Assembly: GCA_014549065.1 (NCBI GenBank)
Contig: JACDOX010000142.1
Location: 124,001 to 188,000, forward strand
Reading direction: 5' to 3'
Length of the DNA: 64,000 nucleotides
Source: Cardinalis cardinalis
Taxonomy: Eukaryota; Chordata; Aves; Passeriformes; Cardinalidae
The position numbers and the translations under genes were made by a program. The notes beneath the pieces were generated by a model that saw nothing but the letters and a program-made list of their open reading frames with translations, did not search any database and was not told where the DNA came from. Shown piece after piece: positions 37,986 to 49,589 of the stretch. Position 1 is the stretch's first letter. The number at the start of each line of letters is the position of its first letter.

Positions 37986-39117
37986 CTTCTTTATGGCAGC
38001 CTCTGAGAGAGGCCTGCATTGCTGAGAAATGAATAAAACCAGCTGAAAAAGAAAGAGAAGAATGGCTACATTTCCCCAGTTTGTGTCTCAAGGTGACCTT
38101 TCAGTGTTTTATCCTCATGGAATCTCCCACCAAGCAGAGGTCTCCATGAGCCGCCTACAGCAGTGCCCAAATGTCACCACCATGTTGGTATTCTCCCTCT
38201 AAAATTCAAGTGTTTGAAGTGGTTTATCTTCTCCTTCCACTTCTCTTTCTTTATGTTGACTATGGAGGGCCATTTGTCATGGAATCCTCCATTTACTTGT
38301 CTCTCATTGGGTTCTTCTTCATTCAACTTGCCTTGTAATAGTCTCAGGCTTTAACCAAAACAAATAGCCTTAAAGTCTCCACAAATTTTGCTGACTCACT
38401 GTTCACACCCCCTTTCCAAAAGTCCACATATTTAATGTTATGTAGATCACCTGTTGAAGCTTAAGGTTTTTAAACTTTTTGATGCTTCTAATCTTTTGCC
38501 ACCCTGAAAATTGATCTATCTGTTCTACTCTACTTGTTGTATCATGGCCAGATTTGTAGCCATAAGAAAATTCTGCATTTTTATAGCTACTGAGAAAGGA
38601 CTTCCTGAAAGGTTTTTGAATGACTGATTGCATTATGTTGTCCTTCATATATATTTTTATTATTATTTTGGCTGGTTGGTTGGTGGTTTTTTTTTTGTTT
38701 GTTTTGGTTGGTTGGTTGGGTTTGTTGGTTTTTGTTTTTTGTTTTTTGGTTTTTTTTGTTGTTGTTGTTGTTGTTTCAAATGATCAGTTAAACTTATTTT
38801 CCAGCTGCAGGCATAAGTTTTACTGGCTTTTGGTTCTGAGGATCGCCCAGAAATCTTGGTTTTTATCTGGAAAATAAAAAAAACCCAACAGAACAAGACA
38901 GACACTCAGCATTTTGTGTCTCCTTAACCTTCCAGCATAAAACCAGGATTCAGTGAGAAAGTAATGTCTAATATGTAATAGATACTATTTTATATATTAT
39001 ATAATATTATTAATATACATAGACTATATAATGCAACACTATACATATATTTTATACATTCTATAATGTAAATAGAACTTCTTACACTGTGTTATGTAAT
39101 AAATCATAATAAATCAA
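37986..39117. other. Intergenic with GGTT/GTT microsatellite and AT-rich block
   Basis: No gene is seen. The stretch includes the microsatellite at 38669-38776 and the first half of an AT-rich block (about 38965-39117) into which the CR1 fragment at 39118 appears to have inserted. Confidence 0.5.
38669..38776. repeat. (GGTT)n/(GTTT)n/(GTT)n microsatellite
   Basis: About 108 bases of G and T almost only, passing from GGTT units through T-runs to pure GTT units near the end. The opposite strand is an A/C tract. Replication slippage is the likely origin. Confidence 0.9.
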
Positions 39118-39474
39118 GAAGGCTTCAGGATGGCCTAATTGCAGGCTCCCAGAACCTGAAGGGAGGCTACAAGGAGGANGGAGAGGAACTATTTACAAGA
39201 GCAGGACAGGGCAAGATGACTTCGGACTGAAAGAGAGTTGGTTTAGATTAGATATTAGGAAGAAACTCTTTACTGTGAGGGTGATGAGGCTCTGGAACAG
39301 ATTGCCTGGAGAAGCTGTGGATGTCCCATCCCTGGAAGTGATCAAAGTTAGGATTGGATGGAGCTCTGAGGAATCTGGTCTACTGAAAGGTGTCCCAGCA
39401 CATGGCATGGGGTTTGGAACAAGATGGTCTTTGGGGCCCCTTCCAACCCAGGCCATTCCATAATTCTGTGAAAC
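39118..39474 (+). mobile_element. CR1 LINE 3' fragment
   Basis: It contains the CR1 tail motifs tagattagatattaggaagaaa, ctctggaacagattgcctgg, atgtcccatccctgg and ccttccaaccca..ccattccataattctgtg. The plus-strand 3' end is near 39474. AT-rich sequence of the same kind lies on both sides. Confidence 0.93.
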
Positions 39475-41444
39475 AATATATGGCATGTTATTGTGTAATC
39501 TGATAGCACACAGTGTATTGTATAATTATACTAACGTGCATATATTATACACCCTCTGTTAAATAAACCTATAACCACACACATATGGAATATACAGTGT
39601 ATGTAATATAGTTTATAATATAAAATACATATAGTTTATCAGTAATCAGTAAAATTTTAAAATAATAGATTCAAAATATAAATAAATATAAACATTAAAC
39701 ACAAAGTAAATCAGTTAAGGTAATCTGAACATATACACATGTAATAAACATTGAATATAGGGTATGCATTGAGGTTTACCTTGTGTTATATACTATGACA
39801 TAATTTCATGTGTCCAGTGATTCGGTGTCCCTTCAGTGTCCAGTTTATGCCCCTGGAAAACTCTGGAGCACAAGTNAGCTGGGCCTCTTGGAACAGGCTA
39901 CTCTTTTGTGTGCCGTATTGGTTTGGTGCCTNCTATTTTGTTCACCGGTTTGTTCCGGTACTTCCCATCCTCAGAAGACTTCACCATCATTCCTGAGCCC
40001 AGAGCTGGCATCTCTCCTGGCTCGTTGCCTGCAGAGGCGGTTGCTGTTCGGAAGCCGCGTTGCTTGCCTCGCAATGGCCTCAGTTGCTCCCTTCAAGCAC
40101 CAGAGAGAGCAGCTCTTGCTGGGGCACATTTCCCTCAGGAGCTGGAGCCAGTGAGTGCATCAGTGCTTTGCCACGTTGCTCAGTCCTGGAAAGCAGCAGT
40201 TCCAGTGCTGTGCATACACACAGTTCCCCAGAGGTATCTTTTCCTTTTAACATCAGATGTTTGACCTTCAAAATCCTTCCACATTCCTCTCACCCACAGC
40301 CAGCTGCAATATTTTAAATTGCTTGTTATTCCTAATGTTGCAGGATTCCTCTGGCTCACAGCAATCTTTCCCAGCTTCCCAAGTTTAACCTAGNGCTTAT
40401 CCTGTGCTCTCCAACTTCCCTTTCTGCTCATCCCTTCTCCCTGAAGCTTCCCCTGCCTCACAGCCTCCCTGGGGCTGCCTGCCTGTGTCACCTCCCTGCT
40501 AGGAAGCCCTTTGCGAATGGATGCATCNTTCTGGGAACAAGGAGACACACGGCATTTAAGAGATATCCACATCCAGGCCACACGAGCTTTTCCCCTGTGC
40601 CAGGAAAGCCCTGCGGGGGCGCAGCGCTCATGGAAACGAGGAGCCTTAACTCGGCATTGGCAATGGTTCCGCTCGCCTACCTCTGAGGCAGCACTACTCA
40701 GGCACACTGCTCTACTCAGGGCTCCTTCAGCACCCTGGGCTCTTCCAGACACATCCCACATCCTCCAGGGGTGTGAGGAGGCAGAGGTCTTGGAGCAGTT
40801 TCTTGAACAAGTTCATGCCTCTCTGAAGAACATAGAACACCACGAGAGCTTATGAAGCTGCTCTCAGAGGCTGCCTTTGCTTTGGCTTCTTCTGGCAGGC
40901 TGTTTCTGGGCATCCCCGACCTGTGCCATACATGAGAGCAGCTTGGTGCTGGTAGCACTCATCTTCCAGGTGAAGGGGGTGAGCAGCTCTAGAGCCAGAG
41001 CTAGTCTGTCAGAGACCTTCAATCTCAGGCAAGGGTCTGGAGGCAAACACAGGGATTTCCAGTAATCACAGTGCATTTGCCAGATTCTTGTTCTCAGATC
41101 TTGTTTAGAAACAGTAGTTGGCATCTGTGCTGCTGCAGCCAGCCATAAACACAAGTGTTGTCCTTACCAGCTGTTTCAGATTTTTATATTAATCTTATGA
41201 CTAGCATCTACTGTTCGTTCTTTCACAGTAGGGCTCCTCTATTGGCAGTTTCAGCAGTGAGCCTGACAAAAGTTATCATCTGTATATTCCCTCTCTAAAT
41301 CAATGGTAATTTGTTGGTAATCAGTCATCTCCCACTGAGACCTCTCTGTCATCCTGTGTACTGTGCTTTTTTTTGTGTTAAAACACATCTACAGTATTTC
41401 AGGAAAACACAGTATTTCAGTACAGCTGTATAAAGTATTACTCC
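39475..41444. other. Intergenic, AT-rich then mixed
   Basis: 39475-39800 is the second half of an AT-rich block full of tata and aata runs. 39800-41444 is more GC-balanced, with no recognisable domain in any frame. I see no gene. Confidence 0.5.
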
Positions 41445-42132
41445 ACAGAGCTTTCCAGGACTGGGGCAGAGTGTCTGGGAAGCTGCCCATTGGAAAAGAA
41501 CCTGGGGGTCCTGGTTCACAGCCAGCTGAACATGAGCTAGCATGTGCCCAGGTGGCTTGTGTCAGAACCACTGTGGCCAGCAGGACCAGGGCAGTGATTG
41601 TCACCCTGTGTTCAGTGCTGGTGAGGTCACACCTCGAGTGCTACGTCCAGTTCTGGGCCTCTCACTACAACAAGGAACTGGAGCGTGTCCAGAGACAGGC
41701 AAGGAAGCTGGGGAAGGGTCTGGAGCACAAGTCCTGTGAGGTGTGGCTGAGGGAACTGGGGGTGTTTAGCCTGGAGAAAAGGAGGCTTGGGGGACCTAAT
41801 CACTCTCTGCAACTCTCTGACAGGAGGTTGTAGTGAGGTGAGGGCCAGCCCCTTCTCCCAAAGTAGCAAGTGATAGGACAAGAAGAAATGGCTCCAAGTT
41901 GTTCTAGGGAAGGTCTAGAAAAAATGTCTTAATTGAAGGAGTTGCCAAGCATTGGAATGGACGGCCCAGAGAAGTAGTGGTGGGGTCACTGTCCTTAGAA
42001 GTGTTGGAAAGGTATGTGGATGTGGCACCTGGGGACTTGGTTTAGTGGTGAACATGGTGGTGCTGGGTTGACAGCTGGACTCACGATCATAGAGGTCTTT
42101 TCCAATCTGAATTATTCCACGCTTCTGTGATA
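41445..42132 (+). mobile_element. CR1 LINE fragment with RT C-terminus remnant
   Basis: The + strand encodes a CR1 reverse-transcriptase tail: [26 protein letters not shown] and [12 protein letters not shown] are readable in one frame (about 41610-41795), followed by the noncoding tail ending attattccacgcttctgtga. The 5' end is truncated and the frame closes before the normal ORF2 end, so it is inactive. Confidence 0.93.
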
Positions 42133-44491
42133 GGGTCAGGTGCCTGGCTTTTTTTCTTTTTTTTTTGCCATATTTGGCTGGATGACCTCCATAGGGGAGC
42201 AGGAAAGCACTGAAGCAGCTGCCCAGGAAGGCACTCGCCCCTGGGACATACCCAAGACCCACCTAGACCCTGAACAACCAGGGAAGTTGGCCCTCAGTGG
42301 TGCAGGAGGCTCAGTGCACCACCTCCCCAGGTCCTTTCCAAGCCAGCCTGTTCTCCTGTTTGCACAGTCCTGCATGTTCAGTTTAGGGGACAGGGTTGAT
42401 TTGAAACACAATCTCGTTCGCTTCAAGAACAGAGCCCGGAAATTAATCTAGAGAGACGGAAAATGACATCAGTTTCTTGGAGATGGCTGGCATGCTCCAA
42501 AGAATATAGCAGGGAAATACCCTGTTCCATGATGTTTACTTTTTCAGATTAAATCTGATTTAATGTGCTTTTCTATAAACTTCAGGAAAGAATCAGGCTG
42601 AGTTTGACTTTCCTTTCAATGTAGTTCATGGAAGTCAACAGCATCACCCTGTTATCACAGCCCTGTACCAAGGCAGCCCGCAGTACAAAATGTTAATGTT
42701 ATTCCCTCTGTTCAGACACACCATTTGTATCACATTATCCCTCCTATTTCTTCTCCAAGGAAACAGCACAGTCTCTGTAAGAGCATGATCAGCAATTTCA
42801 TATTATTTTAACCCTGTAAACCCTCTTGTATGATATCAGTCCTTAACAAAGTGTGTCACATCGATGACCTGTTGCAATTTGTCACAGGAAGGAACACATT
42901 AAAGAATTAGCTCTTTTTTGAGGCTTTTGGGTAAGGTATTATGCGAGTATTCCAAACGTTGGATGTCAATTCAAATCCTGTTTAGATGTGAAAAGCAGAA
43001 TAACTGGATTCTCCATAGGAATCAAAAAACTTGTTCATCAGTTGTGATTACTGCTTTTGTTATTTGCCACACATTTTCTAGTTTTCTCTTTCTCTCCCCT
43101 TTTTTGCCAGTGTTGCTTGAGAATGCTTTGATGAGAAAACATACAAAACAAAAAGCCAAAGACCAACCAAAAACCACTCCACAAAACAACTTTTTCTATC
43201 AGAAAGAAAATCCNGATTGGCTAATATCAGAAGCAACTCGGTTAAACCCTGAAGTCCCACCCACTGGGAAGTAAGGCTCAGTTGCTGAGTTGCCTTAATG
43301 TTGTCTCTGACTGCCTTTAAGATGTTCCAGAGCACCAGAAATATTTCCATGGACTGGCTGACATCCTGTAGGACCTACAGGAGACCATCAGCACAAACAT
43401 GTGTTACTTCTCTCCACAGAACAATTCTTTTTAAGACAATCAAACCACCTGCCTGCTATCAACACCTTCCACTAGTATTTCTTCTCTAGAGAGGCACTTT
43501 CCAGCNTCCTTGGAACATCCTGTAGTCCCACCAGGACAAGTGACTCACAGCTGCCATTCCTTTTGTACTGTCACTTCCTTTCTGAGATCATGATCAAACT
43601 GAATTTCCTGCACCATCTCATTTTACCACACAGCACTGAGCAGTGTGTACATGCCCCCTGGTCAGAGCTCAGGCCTGGGCTGGTGCTTGCTGGGGTGAGT
43701 GGCCATCTCTTGACCAAAATTAAAGGGGGCATGGGTTTTCCTGTGCTGTCTAGTAACCAAATAACCATGCCCACTTTTTCTTTTTTTCTTTTTTTTTTTT
43801 TTTTAGGGAATATAATAGTTCTAAAACTGCTCAGATCTGCCCTTTCTATCTGAAATTCACAGTCATTATGTACAACTCATCCTCTGCCTCTAGAGACAAC
43901 GTAACATTTACAGCTGAATATACAACTTAATGAAAACAGGAACAATTCAGATCTGTAGATGCCTCACATTACTCATCTGCTGCAGCTCTCCTCAGCAGCA
44001 ATGCAGCATTTTGGAACACAGGACACAATTCCCTGGCCTTGTACTTCTGCGATATTCCTGAAGTAACAAAACAGTGGTAGTGGTACAAAATGCCACCCTG
44101 GAGATTCATTTCTACCACAGAAATCTAACATTAACAATTTCATCAGCAGTTTCAACTCTTTTATCCTCTGATTCATGATATAGTTGAAAGAANCATGAAG
44201 TTATTCCTCCTGCATTTTNACAGATTNCACTGAATCAGCTTGAATTACAGAAAATGGAAAGCNCTGGNAATACCAACCTACTGTAGGTAGTCAGTAGGGG
44301 ATCCAGTAAATGCATTATTAGACCATTGCAGGCTGGGTTAACTCCAGTTAGACAGGTGCAGGTGCTTCCCCAGTCACTAAATGCAACATTTCCACATCTG
44401 AAGAGCCACAGGGTGGGTGAAGGTGCACTCAGCAAAAAGTCCCAGGGGGCTGTGGCTGCCTGTGCTTGGCTGAAGGCATTCACCTGGGAAT
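42133..44491. other. Intergenic, no gene seen
   Basis: Unique sequence with short homopolymer T-runs (for example about 42149-42167 and 43779-43804). Frames here show no known domain. Confidence 0.5.
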
Positions 44492-44745
44492 GATCCCAGA
44501 ATCAGAAAAAGACTGAGCTCTCTGGAGGAGAGCTGCTCCAACCCCCTACTCAAAGCAGAGCTGGTTGCCTGGCTAGGTCAGTTTGTTCAGGGCCTCACTC
44601 AGACAAGTTTTGAAGATCTCCAAGGATGGAGATCCATATCTCTCTGGGCCACTTGCCTCAGTGCTGTGTTCCTTTTCAGGGGAATATTTTTTTCCTCATG
44701 TTCCACTGAAGCCTCCCTTGCTGCATCTTTGCATCCTTTGCTGTG
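44492..44745 (-). mobile_element. CR1 LINE 3' fragment, old
   Basis: Reverse CR1 tail: agctgctccaaccccctactc, ttgaagatctccaaggatgg, atctctctgggccacttgcc and ttcctcatgttccact. The wording fits a CR1 subfamily different from the copies at 32207 and 36661. Confidence 0.8.
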
Positions 44746-46084
44746 AGTTACATCACTTTGCCCTGAGAAGTTCCTTTGCAAAATGAGATTCCACTTAGCA
44801 AGAGAATTTCAGGATTACAAGATACCATTCTCTGCAATTTACCTTGATGAATGGCCCAAAGAAAATGCTGATAAATATATTCAAGAAAAAAGGATCAGCA
44901 GATGATTTCAAACTGAGTTACCTATTATCTCTTTTGGCCTGCATTCTCTATATAGTAATTAATGTATCTAAAATGATGACATAGCCCTTAACAAAGCTGC
45001 TTAGGCACATAACATCAATGAATGTTCTTCCTCTTGGGGACCAGAGGTAGGACAAGAGAGAGTAATGAAATAAGTTATACCTAACCAAGTTAGACAGCTT
45101 CACAAATTAGACAAGCCTGATAAACCTCATCAAAGGATACCCAGAGAAACGGCTTTCACTGACTCAGAAGACTTAGCAGTCATCTGAAAATTTGAGTATG
45201 GGAGATTAGAAAAGAGCTCTTTTAAAGGCTGAGAGAGGCTGGGAAATAATGGAACAACCAGCTTAACTTCAAGGCTGTCAATCTGCCACCTTTCATAAGC
45301 TCTACAGTATTTTCACCAATAAAAAATATAAATCCAGATAACCTAAGCTGATTTTGCAGCAATGAATTTAAACACCACCATAAAATATATTACTAAGGTG
45401 TAAAAGAAAAATAGTTTTNAGATGAAGACCATTTCAGATCAGCTGAGTGCACTTGTCTCTCTATATTCAGATTCAAAGTTAGGAAATTTTAAGATAGAGA
45501 AAATGNAAAGTTTTCTATAGGATAAAATGGCTTTAAAAGTCACTTGGGACAAATGACACAGATAATTTTAGCATTTCAGGTTGTTTCCAACTCCTTCTTC
45601 ACTGCCCTGAATTATCAGCTGAAAATATGGACACACAGTTGGACAGTGCACCAGATTAACATCTGGCCAGGGAGACATCCAGACCTACAAGGGCAAGAAA
45701 TCCTGGTACCACAATGTAGAGAATATCACCTTGCTGCACAACAAGTTAGTTGGTGAATTTGAAGCCTGANAAGCCACAGAGGAGTTTAAGGGGTGTTCTC
45801 AAGACTCTCCTTGATAGTTTTCTAGGTTGATGAGCCCTTGAAAAGATTCGGGGGAACTGTCAGAAGTTTTGCTGTGCTCNTAAGGACCCTTTTTTCCCCC
45901 CAATAAGTTACTATTTTCCAGACAACAGACATTTTATGAGAGTATTTTGTGGATGTATATTTAGTTACTCAAATATTAGAAAGAAAATACTATAGTCTCT
46001 TTGGGCTTGGTTATCCTCCTCGTCAGCATTTTGAAAAATTCCTAGCCATAAAGAAATAACCAGCTTAGGATCCCTTCAGAGTGA
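44746..46084. other. Intergenic, no gene seen
   Basis: AT-rich sequence with nothing recognisable. 45540-45870 could be a very old extension of the CR1 at 46085, but I cannot support that. Confidence 0.45.
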
Positions 46085-46960
46085 CTAAGGACTTGCAGAC
46101 TCCCAGAAAATTATTCTGGGTGGGATACAATCCAGTCAGCAACTACTGATTTAGCTCCAGCTTCAAAGAACTGCAGAAGGACCTTACAAGACCAAGGCAA
46201 CTGAGTGATGNAACAACAAAACTCAATGCAGACAAAAGTGATTTATGTGGGGAAAAATAATGCTATCAGCACATGTAAAAATCCCAGGTTCTCACTCAGA
46301 AGATAATAATGAGGCTATGACAAGCAACTCCAGTGAAAACTCAGCTTGATATTTAGTAACATGAAGAATCACCAAGCAGTGTACTGGAGGACAGAAGAGC
46401 GAGCACACGCTTCTACAAACACCACATCCTAAGNACCATGTGCAGTTATTCCCTTCTGAAAAAGGACATAAAAATTGAGAAAAGTTCAGAAACATTTGAT
46501 AAAGATGACAAAAGATCTGGAGTAGTCTCCATAGAAGGAATAAACAAGTTAGCTACGACCCTTCTGCTTGGAAAAAAAGAGGACTAAACAAGTTAGCTAC
46601 GACCCTTCTGCTTGGAAAAAAAGAGGACTGATAAGGGATATGACAGAAGACAATAAAATCACAAATGTCCTGAAAAAACTACTCAGCAATCAGTTGCTTG
46701 TTGTGGCTTTCAGTGCAAGATAACGGGGATCATTGAACAAAACTATTAGGTGCTANAATAATTCTTCACACAACAGGAGGTAGGATTTTGGGGCTCCCTG
46801 CCACAGGATGTCATGAAAGCTAGAAATCTACATGGTCTCAGGGAGCAAATTTCTGGAGGACAAATACATAAAGGACCATTAAACCCAAAGACATAATCTC
46901 TGGTCCAAGAAACTCGTGGAGTCTGGAAGAATATTCTGGGCAAGGATCATTGTATATTTA
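46085..46960 (+). mobile_element. Ancient CR1 LINE fragment
   Basis: Motifs match an old amniote CR1 type: cagaaggaccttacaagac, actcaatgcagacaaa, gggctccctgccacaggatg, tcatgaaagctagaaatcta and a gaggacaaatacataaagg segment. Many small indels and stops show long decay. It also contains the exact tandem duplication at 46541-46628, which is much younger than the element. Confidence 0.8.
46541..46628 (+). repeat. Exact 44-bp tandem duplication
   Basis: 46541-46584 and 46585-46628 are identical, including the internal run of seven A. Each unit begins taaacaagttagctacgacc and ends gaaaaaaagaggac. Perfect identity inside an old CR1 implies a recent event or an assembly artefact. Confidence 0.95.
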
Positions 46961-47461
46961 CCCCATTCTTACATAAATTGTAAGAATTGTTTTGGCCACC
47001 AGTCATATTGGTTTTCCCTTTGAGAACAGGCAAAAGTCTGTTATTAAACACACCTGAAAGCATTTGAGTGACACTAAAAAAAAACAGTTAGGGAGAAGTC
47101 TGTGATTTTAAGGGATGACAAGCAGAAAATGGGAAGAGAGAGGCAAAACATCAGAAATACAAGGAGGTATTCAGGTGAGGCAGAAGTGTGCAGGCATGTT
47201 CTCAAGTGATGGTTTGGAGTTACCCATCCTGCCAAAACCACGCATGGATAAATAATTTAAAGAAAACATTTGGCTACCTGGGCAAGCACCTAAGCTTGCT
47301 TAAATGTTAAGCGAACAGAAATACCGAGTACCAAAGAAACTTAAATTTGTAACACTAGCAGCCCCACCCTAGAGAAAACCAGATTTTAGTAAAAAAACAA
47401 CACTCAGGTTCAAGAAACACAGAGCAGCATATGAAACGACAACTAAATACAACCACGTATG
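46961..47461. other. Intergenic, no gene seen
   Basis: AT-rich sequence leading into the orphan CpG island. No gene or repeat is recognised. Confidence 0.45.
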
Positions 47462-47850
47462 TGGCANACCAGGACGAGCCACAGGTGCGGCAAACCCCCC
47501 TGGAGGAAGAAAGCCGCGGGCAGGGCGCGCATCCCGGCGCGTGTTCGGTCCCGCGGCCCGGCCCGCGCTGTCCGCGGGCCCCGCAGGTGCGGAGCGCCCT
47601 CGCCGGCCGCAGCTGCACGGCGCGGCCAAGGCGGGCGGGCACCCCGGCCGGCTGGGTCGGGACATTTGCTGGCAGTAACAGAGCCGCTGTTGTGTCCGCC
47701 TCGCTCGGCTGGGGGTTGTTTACAGGGCTTGTCCTGGGCACAGCCAGCGTGCCGGGCTCAGCGCCGGCAGCGGCGCAGCGTGAGCACGCCGCCGATTGTT
47801 TTCCGGCACGGAGGCTTCCCCCTGGAAGGATGCACTGGTTTTCCTTCGCT
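47462..47850. promoter_or_regulatory. Orphan CpG island
   Basis: A sharp block of very CpG-rich sequence (for example gcgggcagggcgcgcatcccgg, aggcgggcgggcacc) lies in an AT-rich desert, about 1.75 kb beyond the likely NSUN2 poly(A) site and 23 kb from UBE2QL1. aggcgggcggg near 47630 resembles an Sp1 site. The sequence gcaggtgcgg at about 47584-47593 could act as a splice donor on the + strand. It looks like the promoter of an unannotated transcript, direction unknown. Long open frames here are expected from GC content and are not called. Confidence 0.6.
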
Positions 47851-49589
47851 GCAGCTCCAAAAGGGGCTGTTACGCAAGCTAAATTGCTTTCTTTTGCTGT
47901 TTCATCTAAATTTGAAATTCATGGGCCGGATTTTTTGAAGGAGTCTGTATACTTTGAGAAGCCTTATTGACTTTTGCTAGGATTCAGACCTTNAAGGAAA
48001 AAGAATAAATCACCTCAGTGGCACTAGACCATGGTATATTAATTTTTTGGCAAAATAAAATAAGAAAATTCTAAAAAAAGTCCAAAAGTAACAAATTACT
48101 AACATCAGGTAAATGTTGAAGAAAAGCATCCCATATGGTGAGTTCCCTTNGTTCTCTCCTTAGCTTTCTAGACTTTTCAGTCAGCAGATTTTCTTAAGGA
48201 TCCAGCAGTTATTATTGGGGACTTCTCTGAGCAGCACATCAGACTATTCACTTAGACACACGAAATTTTTTCAGTTTTCCCCTCTATCACATATAAAACC
48301 CTCNGCCATCAGTGCAGGCATCTACAGTCTTGTGTTTCTAAAAACCAGCAATGCTAACTAGAGAAATCTCACAAAATTTAATAGGGACTACTTACGAGGA
48401 CAGACTTCATAATTTGTGTTCAAACTTAATGTGTTCAAGCTCAATGTGATTGCTTATCACTTTTCTTTTGTCCTCCTTTCAAACTATTTGCAGCAACCAC
48501 CCAGGCAAACAGAACACACCCATTTCATCGGGCTCCCAGCCTGGGAAACTGGGCCAGTACTTTCAGCCACAACCTACACAATTCTGTGCATCTTCCTTTC
48601 TGGCTATCAAGGCAAGATCAACTGGGACAGAGCAACTGGTGTAAGGAAAATCACAGTATTAAAAAAATACAATAAATCTGCAATCTCTGGATTTGCTTGG
48701 AGATAGAGAAACTGCTGAACAGCACAAGAAAGTAAGACCCCTAGTTTCTTTGTTTTCTCCCATTTGTTCTTGACAGCAAAAAAATACACCTCCAAAAAAC
48801 CAAGGGCAAAGCAAAAAAATCAAAACAACCATCAATAACACAGGAAAATGGGACTACTGAGACCAGTTAAAATTACAGGCTCTTATTCTATTACAAGTCT
48901 AAGTTATACCCAATTTCAGTCAGTTCATGATACAAGAACTACTTTTCTTTAGCTCCCAGATAAAAGCTTTCTACTTTCATTTTAGTCTGCCAGTCATAAG
49001 ATCAGTCAAAAAAACCTAACCAGGACAGTTCATTTTCTATAGTTTGCTTTCTGCTGGGTTGTCTATATCAACAAGTATTCTTCTCAGCTTAACCTGTCAA
49101 ACTTGTATGCTTAGCAGAGCCACTGACTGAAAAGCAGGAACACTGACTGTTCCTGCTGCTCAGGAACATCTGTAGATACAGTAACAGCAGGCATAATTCA
49201 AAACAAATTTTCGTTTCTTCACATAGTTTAACACTTGACCTTTTTACAATTTATGGAGATCATGAGAACATAAAGATTAGATGGATTCAAATCATCCTCA
49301 GGGCTGAGTACTACAGAATACAATGCTGACTTGTCAGTCACACTGGCCTTTCCACCCTTCTTCCATTTCAAATGCCCAATATGCCAGAATAAACGCAAAG
49401 ATATGAGAATATGCTTGAAGTTTCAAGTTGCAGAATCTTTTTCCTCATATACTTTAAGGATTAAAAATATACTTTGCACACATCTCTGCTCAAAAGAAAA
49501 TTCTGCTATGCAGCCTAAGGAGCTGCCAGAACAAAAGCTGTCCCATCACAGCTCTCCACTCAAATAAACTCAAACCTTAGCAAAATACA
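47851..49589. other. Intergenic between orphan CpG island and NSUN2
   Basis: AT-rich unique sequence. A local repeat of the word gttcaaacttaatgtg (48418-48433) recurs as gttcaagctcaatgtg (48434-48449). No gene is seen. Confidence 0.45.

Noticed and set aside
41363..41833. 156-codon open frame with protein-like text
   Set aside because: The text is the C-terminal end of CR1 reverse transcriptase. It is a truncated LINE remnant, not a host gene.
47431..47970. 179-codon open frame over the orphan CpG island
   Set aside because: Several frames on both strands are open here because GC-rich DNA has few stops. No domain is recognisable, so I call only the CpG island.
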